DNA from: Ichthyophonus hoferi
Lineage: Eukaryota; Opisthokonta; Ichthyosporea; Ichthyophonida; Ichthyophonidae
Direction: 5' to 3'
DNA: 64,000 nucleotides
Assembly: GCA_002751075.1 (NCBI GenBank)
Contig: NAOQ01000005.1
Coordinates: forward strand, 33,583 to 97,582
Below, piece after piece: positions 40,873 to 52,763 of this stretch. Made by a program: the position numbers and the translations under genes. Each line of letters opens with the position of its first letter. Positions within the stretch are counted from its first letter, which is position 1. The notes beneath the pieces are model-generated. The model made no database searches, was not told the DNA's origin, and saw only the letters and a list, made by a program, of their open reading frames with translations.

Positions 40873-41436
40873 TTTTAATAATTTTGCTAAAAAAAATTTA
40901 TTATATTTTTATGAACTCCCAGTGGAGCTCTCTTTTAATTGACTGTTTTTCTAGATTATAGGGACGGTATAATTTAAAGTTCGCGATAATTTTATTGATT
41001 TTCTTTTTAGCGTTTTTGACGGGTGTAGATATGTAGAAAGTGCTTTAACTTGATCTTTGCTATTGTTTAATTTCACTTCTCTGTTTGAATACGTCACCTC
41101 GAGGAACTGCTTCCAATGTACGTATGCTTACAATATGGGTGCACGAAAATTATTTAATCAACATTTAAATAGCTTATATAACGAGGTAAGTCAATTTCAA
41201 AGAGGGTATTAATACAAACCAGCATGATTGAATCGTTGCAGACGAGTACCCGAGAAATATGGAATTCTTGAATTCATAAACATATGGGCAGCCTTGCTAT
41301 GTTTGGATCAATATGATGGTTATTCGTAATTTATCATCTCTATTGATACTATCCCTTAGGCTGATAATTGTGGGTAAGATTTACGAGTTCTCGAATCACA
41401 AGGTAGGAAATAGAAAGAAACACCTAAACAAACCAT

Positions 41437-41675
41437 CTATAGTTATAATTATCTAATTAATTATTGCTGGTTCTGATATATTTAATATGTAAAATGTTTT
41501 ACCTATAACGTATATAAAAGGCTGTCTGAGACATTGAAAACTCTTAATTGTGAAGCAATACTGGACAAAGGCTATACAGTTTTTATAGTAAATTCTCTTC
41601 TTGCAATAGTCGCTTGCCATCCTGAAAATAGATGAGATAATTGATGCACAGGCTGAAATAAACAGCACGATTATA
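41437..41675 (+). repeat. dispersed 240-bp repeat, copy 2
   Basis: Second copy of the family at 20051 and 57820. Here the landmarks read TATAAAAGGCTGTCTGAGAC at 41513-41532, then a GCAATACTGGA word, TTGCAATAGTCG in the core and AGGCTGAAAT in the tail. The TATA-like word followed about 100 bp later by the conserved core is the same spacing as in the other copies. Unclassified and old. Confidence 0.5.
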
Positions 41676-43045
41676 TACTACCTTAATCTATTTTTTAATG
41701 AAAAGTTTTAGATTCAGGGCAGCGTTAAACCTACCCATTTATATATCAAAGTGTGTATTATTTCGTTCGTCATTATTAGTAGTATTAGTTATTACTGTTG
41801 CAATAATATATCATCATTTTAATATAAAGATGCTCTCGGAGGTTTCCGAAATTCAATCAGGACTTTTCTGTTTCCAAGCCAAAGCATGAACTGGCCTTAT
41901 TTACGCCCCGTTTGCGTAATCATTTATCATAATTGGGTTCAATTCCTCAACTGTATTTCCGAAGTATTTACGCTACGAGGTGGATTCTATTCTTAGTATC
42001 AACCTACCAATGGAAATACGTACATAACTTGATATGCTTGGCAAGCTGTATTAATCGATCATACTTGACAGTGACCCCCGGCATGTGACTATTACTAACC
42101 AATAAAAATAAAAATCGGTTTAATTTAGTGAATGCGCAGGTTTAGCCAATGGTATAGCTCAAAAATAATAATACATGACTAGTAACCTATACATAAAAAT
42201 GCATTTATCACTACTGAGCAAATCCTAGAAGTAGTATTATATGCCATGGACAACAAGTTTCTAAGAGGGCATAACTTTTGCATTGGGTTACGTGTAGAGC
42301 CTTAGTTTCTTGATATAAGTTATCATCGGTCAATGCAACTTCAAATTCAAAGAGCCAATACTATTTGATAATCAATTGGTCAGTAATCGTATTCCCGACT
42401 CTCACGAGTCTGTGAGCTTATACAACTTGACATGTTTGTTCTCGATGACTCGTCCCAATAGCTTCGAGAATTTATTTTATAATCAATAGATTGTTTTAAT
42501 ATAAACCAATAGAATAATGGATTATACATATTTAGTATTTAACACATTAAATCAGTCATACCAAAGATTTCTTTATTGTAACTTGTTGGCATTTATAAAC
42601 TTGATTGGTTATGTTAGCCTTGCTTGTTTCACACTTTTATTCGATTGGTTATGAGCCAAGAGCCTAAATACTCCAATAAAATTCCTTATATGGAAGGACA
42701 AGCTACGAATCTATATTATTATCGTCATTTTATTGGGGAATAAATTATCTTAATATATTAGCTCCATATTATTCGCTATACCATCTAGAAATCATGAAAT
42801 ATGGTTTCAAATACTATAAAATCCTGGGGCTCCTTGCGCAGAGCCCTACGAATCCGCCATACCCTTTCCCAAAAGATCTTTGACTTTTCATTGGCTATTG
42901 AACTGCTCTATGAGAACACGTGGAAATAGCGATTAAGCCGTATAAACTAGCCCTGAGTTACCCAAAGCAGTTGGATTTGAAATAGGTAATATAGGTGTGT
43001 TTAAAAATTTACATTTTTAATAAGCTTAAATAACTTTAGTTATTT

Positions 43046-43061
43046 CTAGGCACTACCGGAA
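43046..43061 (+). promoter_or_regulatory. ETS-type site in the KARS1 promoter region
   Basis: CACTACCGGAAGTCAA contains ACCGGAAGT, the classical ETS/GABP core found at many animal housekeeping promoters. It lies about 245 bp before the KARS1 start codon. The ATG is preceded by a textbook 3' splice site (CTTTTCCCCAG ending at 43294), so a 5' untranslated exon may begin near this site. Confidence 0.3.
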
Positions 43062-43301
43062 GTCAAGAAGTAGGCAACGTGTAGACAGTATACCCTAGTT
43101 ATTGTTTATTTTTTACATCTTACCATTGCTGTCTTTTTACTACCATTTCCAAGTTGAACATTAATTAGGTAGATTTCGCCCTGCCAGAACGCCCCTGCTA
43201 AACACTTTCTAAGAGCCACTGAGTTTCATTTCCATTATATTTTTATGTGGTATTTTCCATCATTGACTCAAACTTTCTTCCACTTTTCCCCAGGTAGAAA
43301 C

Positions 43302-46300
43302 ATGTCTGCCCCAGTTGCAAAGGAAGAACATCAGAGGGCTGAGCAGCTCCCTCCCATCCCTACGGGTGAGGATGGCAAGCCTCGCTACAGTAAAAGCGAG
43401 TGGAAGAGAATGTGCAAAGAGGAGAAGAAGGCTTTGGAGAAACAGGCCAAGCTGGCTGCTGAGGGCGACAAGCCGGCTAGCTCCTCCAAGAAGGAGGCCA
43501 GCGCTGAAGAGGAGGAGGAGCACCTTGATGCCAACCAGTATTTGCAACTAAGGTACAATGTGGCTAGTTTTCAGGCAGGAAAAATGCTGTTGTTGCTGAC
43601 TTTTCTATACTATACATATGAATATATAATGGGTATGGATAGATAAGAAAGAAAAAGGAATGATATATTTAGTTACTATAATGATAATTTGAAGGTGTAG
43701 TCTATTTAGGAGGAAACAGCTGTGAATAAGTAGGCCTAGGTCCGTATGGTTCCATATAGTATCATGACTTCACTGCACAACACTGTTTTATAAGAAGTTG
43801 GTTTATATATTGGAGTTTAATTTTTAATTTTTAAGAGTTTCTTTTACCGAGTTTTCTCTTTCTTTGAGGTTCTCCTCCCACTCTCCTTTTTAAACATATA
43901 TCTAAATATACATATGCATCATTTCTATTTATCCTTTAACACTCCCTCTTGTATATAATGACAGCCTAATGTGCTACAATATATATTCATACCACTTTTC
44001 ACGACCCATCTGAATCTACTTTTGTATACAAATCCAATCAACAACCCTCGGCTATTTATATGTATCTATTTATATTCCCACATTTCTTACCTTTCTCTTC
44101 CTTTCACTACAGAACTAGAATGGTGGAGGGCTGGAAGAAAAACAACACTGTCGACCCATACCCACACAAGTACCACGTTTCCATCGGTATTGAGAACTTT
44201 ATTGCCAAGTTCTCCTCTCTTGAGATTGGCCAGCGTTCTGATGAATTGGTCAGTGTGGCTGGTCGTATTCATGCTAAGCGTGCCTCTGGTGCCAAGCTCA
44301 TCTTCTACGATCTCCGTGGTGAGGGTGCCAAGTTGCAGGTAAGGCAAAAAGGAATGAAATATGTTGTGTTTGCTCTATCTTTCTCTCTATCTCTCCGTAC
44401 ATACATCTCTTTCTATACACTCACTTAGGCATGCATAGACAAAGTAATACATGACTCATATTGCACACAGATCACTGTATATATATATATTGCCCATACT
44501 ATACCCAATCTCAGACATTGTTCTCCTCCCCTTTTAGGTGATGGCTGATGCCCGCACCCACACCGAAGGTGGTGATTTCTTCGATGTACATTCTCGCATC
44601 CGTCGTGGTGATATTGTTGGTGTTAAGGGCTATCCCTCCAAGACCAAGCGTGGTGAGCTCAGTATTCAGCCTATCAGCTTCACTCTGTTATCCCCCTGCC
44701 TTCACATGCTCCCCCACTTGCACTTCGGTCTGAAGGATCAGGAACTCCGTTATCGCCAGCGTTATCTTGATCTTATTCTTAATGATGCTACTCGTCGCAA
44801 GTTCACCGTTAGAGCACAGGTCATCCAGTATGTGCGCCGTTTCCTTGACAACATGGGCTTCCTTGAGGTATGTTATGGGAGGGTGATTGACTTTTAAGCT
44901 ATGGATAGATATTAACTGTTACCTCTGGCTTGTTTTTTTCTTTTTCGGGGTTTGTTTTTGGTATTTGTCTACGGAATGCATACTACTTGCTGCTTTTTTT
45001 CTTTTGCTCACCATTTTTTGTTTATATTTACATACATTCCCGGAAATTTATTTGTACGTACCCATATGTACAAGGATGTGTACATATTTTAAAAAAATAA
45101 GTATGCATGAATAGGCATGTAGTATTCATGCAATAAATATTGATTGACTTTATATAGTATAATCGAATGAGTGATGTATTGAGTCAAAGGTCTTTTTCTT
45201 TATGATTACTAATGCCCATCATCACTCATATATCAATTATCATGTCACTTATCTGTCTTCTTTCTCTCCGTGTCTTGGTTAACAAATTTCAGTTCTAACC
45301 TTTTCCTCTTCCCTCCCGAATGTATAGGTTGAAACCCCCATGATGAACCAGATTGCCGGTGGTGCTGCTGCCGCCCCTTTCAAGACCCACCACAATGACC
45401 TTAAGCTAGACATGTTTATGCGTATTGCCCCTGAGCTGTTCCTGAAGCAGCTGGTTGTCGGTGGTCTCGACCGTGTATACGAAATTGGACGCCAGTTCCG
45501 TAACGAGAGTATTGATTTGACCCACAACCCTGAGTTCACCACTTGCGAGTTCTACATGGCCTATTCCGACTATGACGATCTCCTTGCTTTGACTGAGCAG
45601 ATGGTTTCCAGCATGGTTAAGAGTATTACTGGTAGCTACAAGCTTTCCTACCACCCTAACGTACGTACTTAGGTTTATATGTGTCTTTTATTTGGGTCTT
45701 TGTTCATATGCCAACTTTCATGTATGTCGTTGTTCTCAGAGTTTATGTTTACTGTTATGCAATTGCTCTTAATTTGGCATTCCTCTTGTCTCAATATGTT
45801 CATGTCAAAATAGCAATAATTGTTACCTATCTTGTTTCGTTTCATGTACTTATATTTTGCAGCCAATGTCTTTTGCTCGGGCCAATCAAAATTGTTTTGT
45901 TCTGGCTAAGGGAATTGTTGAATATATTGGTAATCGATAGTAATTGGGTTCTAGAGGGAAGATGGTAGTAATATAACCCTGGAAAGATGTGCCGGGGAAC
46001 TGGAGATATAATTATGTTTAACAAGCTGGCGGTCACACTATCTCTTCCCTTTCTTACTCTGAAATTTTTTACATCAATATATACAGGGCCCCAATGAGGC
46101 TGCTATGGAGATTGATTTCACTCCCCCTTTCCGTCGTGTCAGCATGATCTCATATCTCGAGGAGAAGCTCAACTGCAAGCTCCCCAACCCTAAGGACCTT
46201 GAGACCCCTGAGGCCCTCAAGTGTTTGGACGATTTGTGCCGCAAGCACAACGTTGACTGCTCTGCTCCCCGCACTGTATCTCGTCTTCTTGACAAGTTGG

Positions 46301-46960
46301 TGGGTGAGTTTATCGAGGTGGAGTGCGTGAACCCTACCTTTATTACCGAGCACCCCCAAATCATGTCTCCCCTTGCCAAGTGGCACAGGTCTATTCCTGG
46401 ACTCACTGAGAGATTCGAGCTCTTCGTGGCCACCAAGGAGATTTGCAATGCTTATACCGAGTTAAACGACCCCATGGTTCAGAGGGAGAGGTTCGACCAG
46501 CAAGCAAACGACAAGGCTGCCGGTGATGAGGAGGCACAGATGGTAGGTGGCTGAGTTGGTTGTTTGAAAGCGTGTGAGGAGAGAAGGAGGGAAATGGTGT
46601 TTAGATGTGGGTAATGCAGACTCTTAATTTCTGTGCAATGAATAGCAATATAGCAAGGAGCCAATCACACTTGGGTATATTATGGCTTCTAACATCACCC
46701 CTCCCATACCCTCCTTGTGCACATGCACTTTTTTCTTATTCTTTTTGCTTTTTCTTTTTTTACCTTAGGTTGATGAGACCTTCTGCAAGTCCCTTGAGTT
46801 CGGTCTCCCTCCCACTGGAGGATGGGGTATGGGTATTGATCGCATGTGCATGTTCTTGACGGACAGTTCCAACATTAAGGAAGTTCTGTGCTTCCCCGCC
46901 ATGCGTCCTGAGAGTGGTAATGAGGCCGTCACTGATGCCCCTTCCACTTCTACTAACTAG
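43302..46960 (+). CDS. KARS1: cytosolic lysyl-tRNA synthetase (class II)
   Basis: Charges tRNA-Lys with lysine using ATP. Six exons: 43302-43552, 44113-44338, 44538-44867, 45328-45660, 46087-46542, 46769-46960; 595 residues, against 597 in human KARS1. Residues 30-75 are a Lys-rich helix like the tRNA-binding extension of eukaryotic enzymes. The OB-fold anticodon domain has [20 protein letters not shown] and KTKRGELSI. Motif 1 is VETPMMN (270-276), motif 2 [20 protein letters not shown] (326-345), motif 3 GWGMGIDR (550-557). The block [17 protein letters not shown] and [11 protein letters not shown] are near identical to the human enzyme. C-ending codons are strongly preferred, unlike the kinase and E3 genes nearby, as expected of a highly expressed gene. 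No mitochondrial presequence is visible. Polyadenylation words AATAAA lie at 46972 and 47004. Confidence 0.98.
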
Positions 46961-47434
46961 ATTAAAAAGCAAATAAATCATTATTATAATCTTGGCTAGG
47001 AACAATAAATAGTATGCAGTATATACGAGTTTTGTGAAGTGTAAAGTGCTATTACTATGGTGATCATTGTTTAGTAATCGATATTGTATATCCAATCCAA
47101 TACGCAAAATAGGACTCCATCTGTCGAAAGCTATACATCACATCACTGTCCAACAGCAAAGCAATTGCCATATAAGTAAAAAGGACATCTACCCTTTGAC
47201 AGTTATTGATGCTATCTAAGTAAATCATTGACTGGTCACAGGATATAGTTAAAAAATCCATTTCTTAATTTAATGAACAAGGTAATACTAAGAAAAGACC
47301 AAGTAGCAAGATGGGAAAACTGACAACCTATTCATTAATGCTGTTGGTTCCCATATCCTTTTGGAAATTTTCATTGTGGATCCCGTATGTAAGGTACCCA
47401 TGACAATGATAAAATAGGATGGGTCAATAATTTG

Positions 47435-48160
47435 TATATAAAGGCAGTAGGCCATGGTCCTAAGCTGTTATATTATTCCACGATCTACATACAGAGACAG
47501 ACTCGTGAACAATAGTGAAAATAATTCTTTTGTTCTAGGGCACTCCAGATACACAACTTCACTTATGAGTGCCTGGGGTTGGTAAATTCGAAGGAAAAGA
47601 CAGCCAAAATCCTTCAGAATTAACCATAGAGGAGGAATTCGACTGGATTTTGAAGTGAACCATTATAACTTAAAAATGGATCAGGCATCGAGCAACACCA
47701 GCCCTAAATCAGAAAAAGGCAATACCTCTTTTGTTAGTATGTGGATGTATTTTCTCGCTGCAGATCAGTTATCATTCTCTTGGAGCTCAAAACCAATGTA
47801 CTACAAGATTGCTAACTCTGAATGAACACATAGTTATAATTGATTTGTCGATACATTGCATAGCCAAGAGCCATATAAGGAAACACTCCGGATATTTATG
47901 ACGTCTCACTTAGGTTATTAAACTCAGCTATGCGGGGGTTAACCAAAAGTTGGCACTGGCAGTAAAATGAGGTATAAAAGTAAACACAAGTCAATAATAA
48001 AAGACCCCGCTCACACATACCGCGGGAGCACATGTAGAGACACGACTCGCTCATGTATACGTGGTATCAGTAGCAAAATACCAAGTTCTCGTAAACGCAC
48101 ACAAATACTTTGCATTTAATTTTATATATATATGTAATAAACACATCGATATTGTAGTGT
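47435..48160 (+). mobile_element. possible LTR-retroelement fragments (two LTR-like pieces)
   Basis: Two promoter-like segments, one from TATATAAAGG at 47435 and one from GGTATAAAAG at 47971, each followed after 50-65 bp by a related word of the form AGAGACA-(C)GACTCG (47493 and 48037). The second is followed by GTGGTATCAG at 48061, a word often seen at primer sites of LTR elements. A short open stretch begins at 47676. This is suggestive of decayed LTR-type elements, broken and without recognisable polymerase or integrase domains; family and age cannot be given. It may instead be two unrelated promoters. Confidence 0.25.
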
Positions 48161-48638
48161 CTAATCCACCGCTAGCTCTCGTATATGATAATTAATGTCC
48201 AGATCACTCGTTCGCTCAGAGTTAGAGAGCTGCTTACTAACATTAAATAGCAACGATAGTTATTATTTACATTGTAATATATCACCACTTACTGATCAAT
48301 TCCATTGTCCCATTCCTACATTCCCACCCAAGCGCATCAAAGCATACATCCCTTCTGAATCAGAACAGAGATATAATTACTACAGCCAGTTACCTAGAGA
48401 GTTGGTATATGGTATATGGGCCTTCTATAGAACCTCTATCACAACAACCGAGCCTTAAAGACAGATCTGATCAAGTGACTATTACTAACACTGGTTAGGC
48501 AACGCAATATTAACCACTACCCTTTATACAATTGGAGATCCCGACAGCTGTGAACAATTCAATAGAACTGACGCAGTTTATGATACAGCGTGTAAGGTCA
48601 GAGTCTTAAAAGGAAAAAACAAAATTACTTGGCATAGA

Positions 48639-49049
48639 AAACCAATTCAATGATGCTCTATGCTATAGGCTTTAGAGTCGTTAGCAGGGCCCACTTATAT
48701 AGAAAGATTGGCAGTAGGGTCTAAGCTTTAAGGGCAAGTCGCACTAAAACAAGCCTGTTTGCCTGTAAATCATGCGAACAGATAAACAAAGTCCAATTTA
48801 TGATAGCAATTACTATATAATTACTACATGTTTGTAAGTACAGTTGGCTATATAGTCCTGATAGTCGGGTAAGTAGGCTAATAATATAGGAATACAACCA
48901 ATTACCGTTGTTCACATGATTTACAGACAAACAAGCTTGTTTTAGTGCGACTTGCCATTAAAGCTTAGACCCTACTGCCAATCTTTCTATATAAGTGGGC
49001 CCTGCTAACGACTCTAAACCTTATAACATATATCATCATTGAATTGATT
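48639..49049. mobile_element. foldback element with long terminal inverted repeats
   Basis: Arms 48639-48780 and 48909-49049 are inverted copies of each other, about 142 bp each with few mismatches, around a 128-bp loop. Shared landmarks: CAATTCAATGATG at the outer ends, TTTAGAGTCGTTAGCAGGGC, AGATTGGCAGTAGGGTC, GCAAGTCGCACTAAAACAAG, and CATG(C/T)GAACA at the inner ends. No protein is encoded. This is the structure of a foldback or MITE-like DNA element; an RNA from it would form one long hairpin. The open frame on the minus strand inside it is an accident of the arm sequence. Confidence 0.85.
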
Positions 49050-49457
49050 TTATATGTAGTAGAGGCACAGATCATTAAGGGGAGTAAACATAGGTACTTA
49101 TTTTTTCTCAAATTACTTCAGGATAATATTTAGAATTTCCATAACCGTTGGCTTACAGTAGGCGAAGACTTACTATATTGTGAAAGTCAACAGTATGGTG
49201 GCTGGTAATAGAAAGTAAATTAACACAAAGCCATTTAATTGTTTAAACCATTCAAATAAATATAGTCAAAAAGTTATCTTAGTATACAACAAGAATTTTT
49301 TTTTAACTTTCTTAAAGCAAACTAAGTAACTTCATATCTTTAATATTTTTAAGTAATTTTAAGTATGAATATTATAAAACAATCATAACTTTCAACTAAT
49401 CGGGAACAAAGGATAATTTTCATTAAATCTTACAAATAATATTTTCAGCAAATAAAA

Positions 49458-49613
49458 AAAATTGTAGTGGACCTTGCGTACCGAACGTCTGTGGCAATTA
49501 TCATTGGCACGGTATAGCGTAGGAACACATTTGATCTACTCAGCGGGAACGGTGGCATGCTTATTGCAGAAGCAAACCACAACTTAATGCCGAGGAATTT
49601 TATTGTTCAAATT
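49458..49613 (-). repeat. 156-bp element, copy B (inverted mate at 40716)
   Basis: Reverse-complement copy of 40716-40872, from AAATTGTAGTGGACC to GTTCAAATT. Nearly identical to copy A, with flanks that do not match. KARS1 lies between the two copies, so exchange between them could invert an 8.6-kb segment carrying that gene. Confidence 0.85.
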
Positions 49614-49950
49614 CTAATCTTGGCTATGACCAACTGCACTAAAAGAGTTTTTCTTGTTGGCGATTGTAGGTCTTCTTATTGAAATATTTGATTGGGTATA
49701 GTAAAAATACTTTAATAAGCATAACTTCATCTGCATAGCATCAATCGTTTTAAAAATAACGTGCTTATATTTATTGGCTATATGCAACGCATAATTAGAA
49801 TAAACATCCAATTGCTATTCATATTAGATCAATAGCATCTGGACTTTAATAGCTTACAATTACATTAGCAACTAAATCGATTACAATTATAAAATTATTC
49901 TATGATAGCGGTAACTAGGAGGAGAAGGCTACAACTATAATCCATAATAT

Positions 49951-52763
49951 ATGAAAATGATCAACAACAAAAAAATGATAGAAGAAACACCACAAGACTC
50001 GCCCCAAACTTCCTTTATAAGTAATTTTGAGGTGACAGAAGAAAAACTTGCTGAGTATGAGATGGTTAAGGAACTAGAAAAAAAGGTAGACCTTCTTTGT
50101 ATTCTGTGTATGTTTGAGGTATATATATATATAAACCGATGTATTTGTACACTTAGGTATGGGTGTGTGTATGCGTACCCTTGGCGAAAATATGGTGTGC
50201 ATGCTACCTATTTGTGTTGTAGTGTGTAGATATTTTTTAAAGGTATAAAGAAGTGACCGTGTACATACATTGGTTTCTTACTAAGTTACCTCTATTGTTG
50301 CGTTTATCTTATATGAGTGTATGCCTGTGTGTGTGTGTGTGTGTGTGTTTGTGTTTGTGCATGTAAGAGTATGTATCATAGCCCGAGCTTGTTTTGTTTT
50401 TCTAAATACTAAGACCAATATTAAATACCTGTGGTACCCTGTGCTGCAGTACATGGATTATGAAATGGGCCTTTTGTAAATTTATGTTTATACTTATGCA
50501 TTTACACTTCCTTACTTGCTACAGTAATTTTTGGTAACCTTGTAGATAATCACTATAATTGAAGACAGAAGCGGGTGATGAAGAAAGAGTTCAGAGGAGA
50601 ATTATGTTATATGAGTATATGAGAAGTTATAAAGAGAGGCTGGTCATATCTGTTTATAAATATGTATACTTTATTGTAAATTATCACCTTGTACATCGAT
50701 CACATCCTTCTATTATTTTAATCCTAGAGGTTAGATTTACATGCCTTCCAGTTAAAAGCTCTCAGTACAATAACAAAGTATCTTTCATGTTAACTATTGC
50801 CCTATTCTGCCTTACAGATATTATTTAATATCATACAAAGTAAATAGGCAAAGCATTATATATATGTGTATGTATTGGATTGTTTTATTAAATAAATGAT
50901 AGAGAAGACTGGTTGTGTAATTTCATATATTATGATTGATTAGATCAACCGCTATATAGACAGTGATATGTGTCTAGGCACCAGTGGACGTGTATATGCA
51001 TTCATATTAACATACTATAATGCCGGCTTACATATACAAAGACCTTTATATACAATCTCACTCAAAACCACATTACAGAACACCGGCGAGTCCCCATGGA
51101 AGGCAGTCGTGGAAGGATTGGGCCTAGATATGTCTGATGTTGAGTCTGTTGTATCTTCTAAAGATGAGAAGGGGGTGATAGATATGCCTGCTGCCCTTGA
51201 TGAATTGGCCAGTAAGTAGGAAGATGATGTAGATTGGGGTGGTCTACTGGCTGGCATGTTATTAAATGTATAGAAAGTAAGATATTATGAAAATGTTATT
51301 GTTTGTTAATTGAAAATATAAATTAGGTATAAGGTTGTGTGAATGTATCTATATGTATCTATATCTGTTTTGTGGAAGGGTACATGATTATTCCTGGACA
51401 AGTACCTAGATATAATGAGATATGTAGTGCAATATAAAAAACTATTTTTTTTACCAGGGAGTATACAACTATATTATTGGTCTACCTATTATCGAATCAA
51501 ATTAGAATATTTTATATATACTCATTCTTAGTAACTTTACAGCTAAAATTTCAAAATCCAATCTGTCCAAAGATGCTTTGGATGGATTTGCCTTTATAGG
51601 AGATAGTGATGACGAAACAATTTCGTAAGTATTTTTAGTATTTTATCATAATCTCTATTCACTCTTTATCTTTATCTCTGTATATTTTTTCTTCTGTTTG
51701 TTTTGGTGTTTTACAAAACAATTAATTATATATACAACTGTTTATGATGTGATAAGCATATTTGACGTCCCTGTATTAACTGAACCTATATTTGTAGTGT
51801 TAATTCTCACCCCATTATATACTGAATAAGGCATATACATGAAAGACTTAATTTCCAATAGTTTAGATCTGCCTCACAAATTCTCAGATTTAATAATATA
51901 GTTTCATTTTTAATAAATGCTAGATATAATCAGACATGTGATGGTAGGTAGTAATTCTATTAAATAATTATAACTATATAAAGAAATATTTAAAGCGTAC
52001 CCTATACAAGCAAACTTATATTGTATATATTAAAAATAATTATAGCTGTATATAATGGTAAAAATTAAATAAATTTTAAATTTTATTGCATATTCAATTT
52101 GTGTGCAATGCTCTATTAAGATTCGATCATGCTAATAAATTTTAACTATATGCCACATCTAACCTATGAGAGTGCATTATTTTTAACCAATCTAACTTTG
52201 TATTTGGCCTCTGTTAACGACAGGATTGACCTATTACGTCACATTCTGAATTACTCAAAGGACAAACTGAATGGTAATTAGTGGTTTATATAAGATCTAT
52301 TTCTATTATCTTTCTTTCTCCTATCATCTCTCTCTATTGCATACTGCTGTCTTTATGTAGATTTCTCTACCTTAAGTTAAACGTAAGGCTGGTAAATTAA
52401 TACATTTAATTGCGTACGTGTATGCATATAGGTAGATAGATAGTCATATCTATTTGTTATCCCACCCTGTGGCATATCTAGAAATTATGTTATTGAACTG
52501 CGTGTATTCCTCATTTTTGGATTGGCTGTCTTCACTCACTTGCATTGGAATAAAATTTAATTTTTAACTGCATTATGATAAAATTAAAAAAATCTTTACT
52601 ATTTTTATGTAGTCATGTATTAATATTATTATTAATTTTCTATTTTTCCTCTATACTCCTCCCATTATCAGATGCGGATTTGGAAATTATCATAAGGAAA
52701 CTGGCTAAAGATGGAAGAATCGATTATCGCGCGCTAATTACCTCCATGATTGCTATGACATAA
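49951..52763 (+). CDS. calmodulin-like protein with four degenerate EF-hands
   Basis: Six exons: 49951-50064, 50944-50991, 51079-51211, 51543-51624, 52224-52273, 52672-52763; about 172 residues. It follows calmodulin along its length: TEEKLAEYEM aligns with TEEQIAEFKE, AVVEGLGLDMSDVESVV with TVMRSLGQNPTEAELQDMI, DETISIDLLRHI with NGYISAAELRHV, and NDADLEIIIRKL with TDEEVDEMIREA. Yet no calcium loop keeps its acidic ligands: loop 2 is SKDEKGVIDMPA, loop 3 GDSDDETISIDL (position 12 is Leu), and loop 4 appears two residues short (KDGRIDYRAL). Loop 1 reads DSDMCLGTSG. So it is probably a structural light-chain-like protein or a calcium-independent relative. I chose the first donor after ATG 50062-50064 because the join then matches calmodulin spacing; a donor at 50086 would add 7 residues. 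The second exon could end two bases earlier, but only the given donor keeps phase. AATAAA lies at 52800-52805. Confidence 0.72.

Larger units (their letters stand above)
37811..43301. other. gene-poor spacer with repeats
   Basis: About 5.5 kb, AT-rich. Contains one of the two near-identical 156-bp elements (40716-40872) and one copy of the dispersed 240-bp repeat (41437-41675). The open frames at 38700, 39722 and 41698 look random. The last few hundred bases should hold the KARS1 promoter: ACCGGAAGT, an ETS-type motif, lies near 43053. Confidence 0.55.
46961..49950. other. spacer rich in mobile-element remains
   Basis: About 3 kb between KARS1 and the calmodulin-like gene. It holds LTR-like fragments (47435-48160), a foldback element (48639-49049) and the second 156-bp element (49458-49613). 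No host gene recognised. The open frame at 48195-48458 lacks any family resemblance. Confidence 0.6.

Noticed and set aside
40748-40942. Plus-strand frame of 64 codons
   Set aside because: Mostly the 156-bp repeated element; the frame does not define the element's edges and has no family resemblance.
42827-42846. Hairpin GGGCTC-CTTGCGCA-GAGCCC
   Set aside because: Perfect 6-bp stem but isolated; no tRNA boxes, U-run or conserved context.
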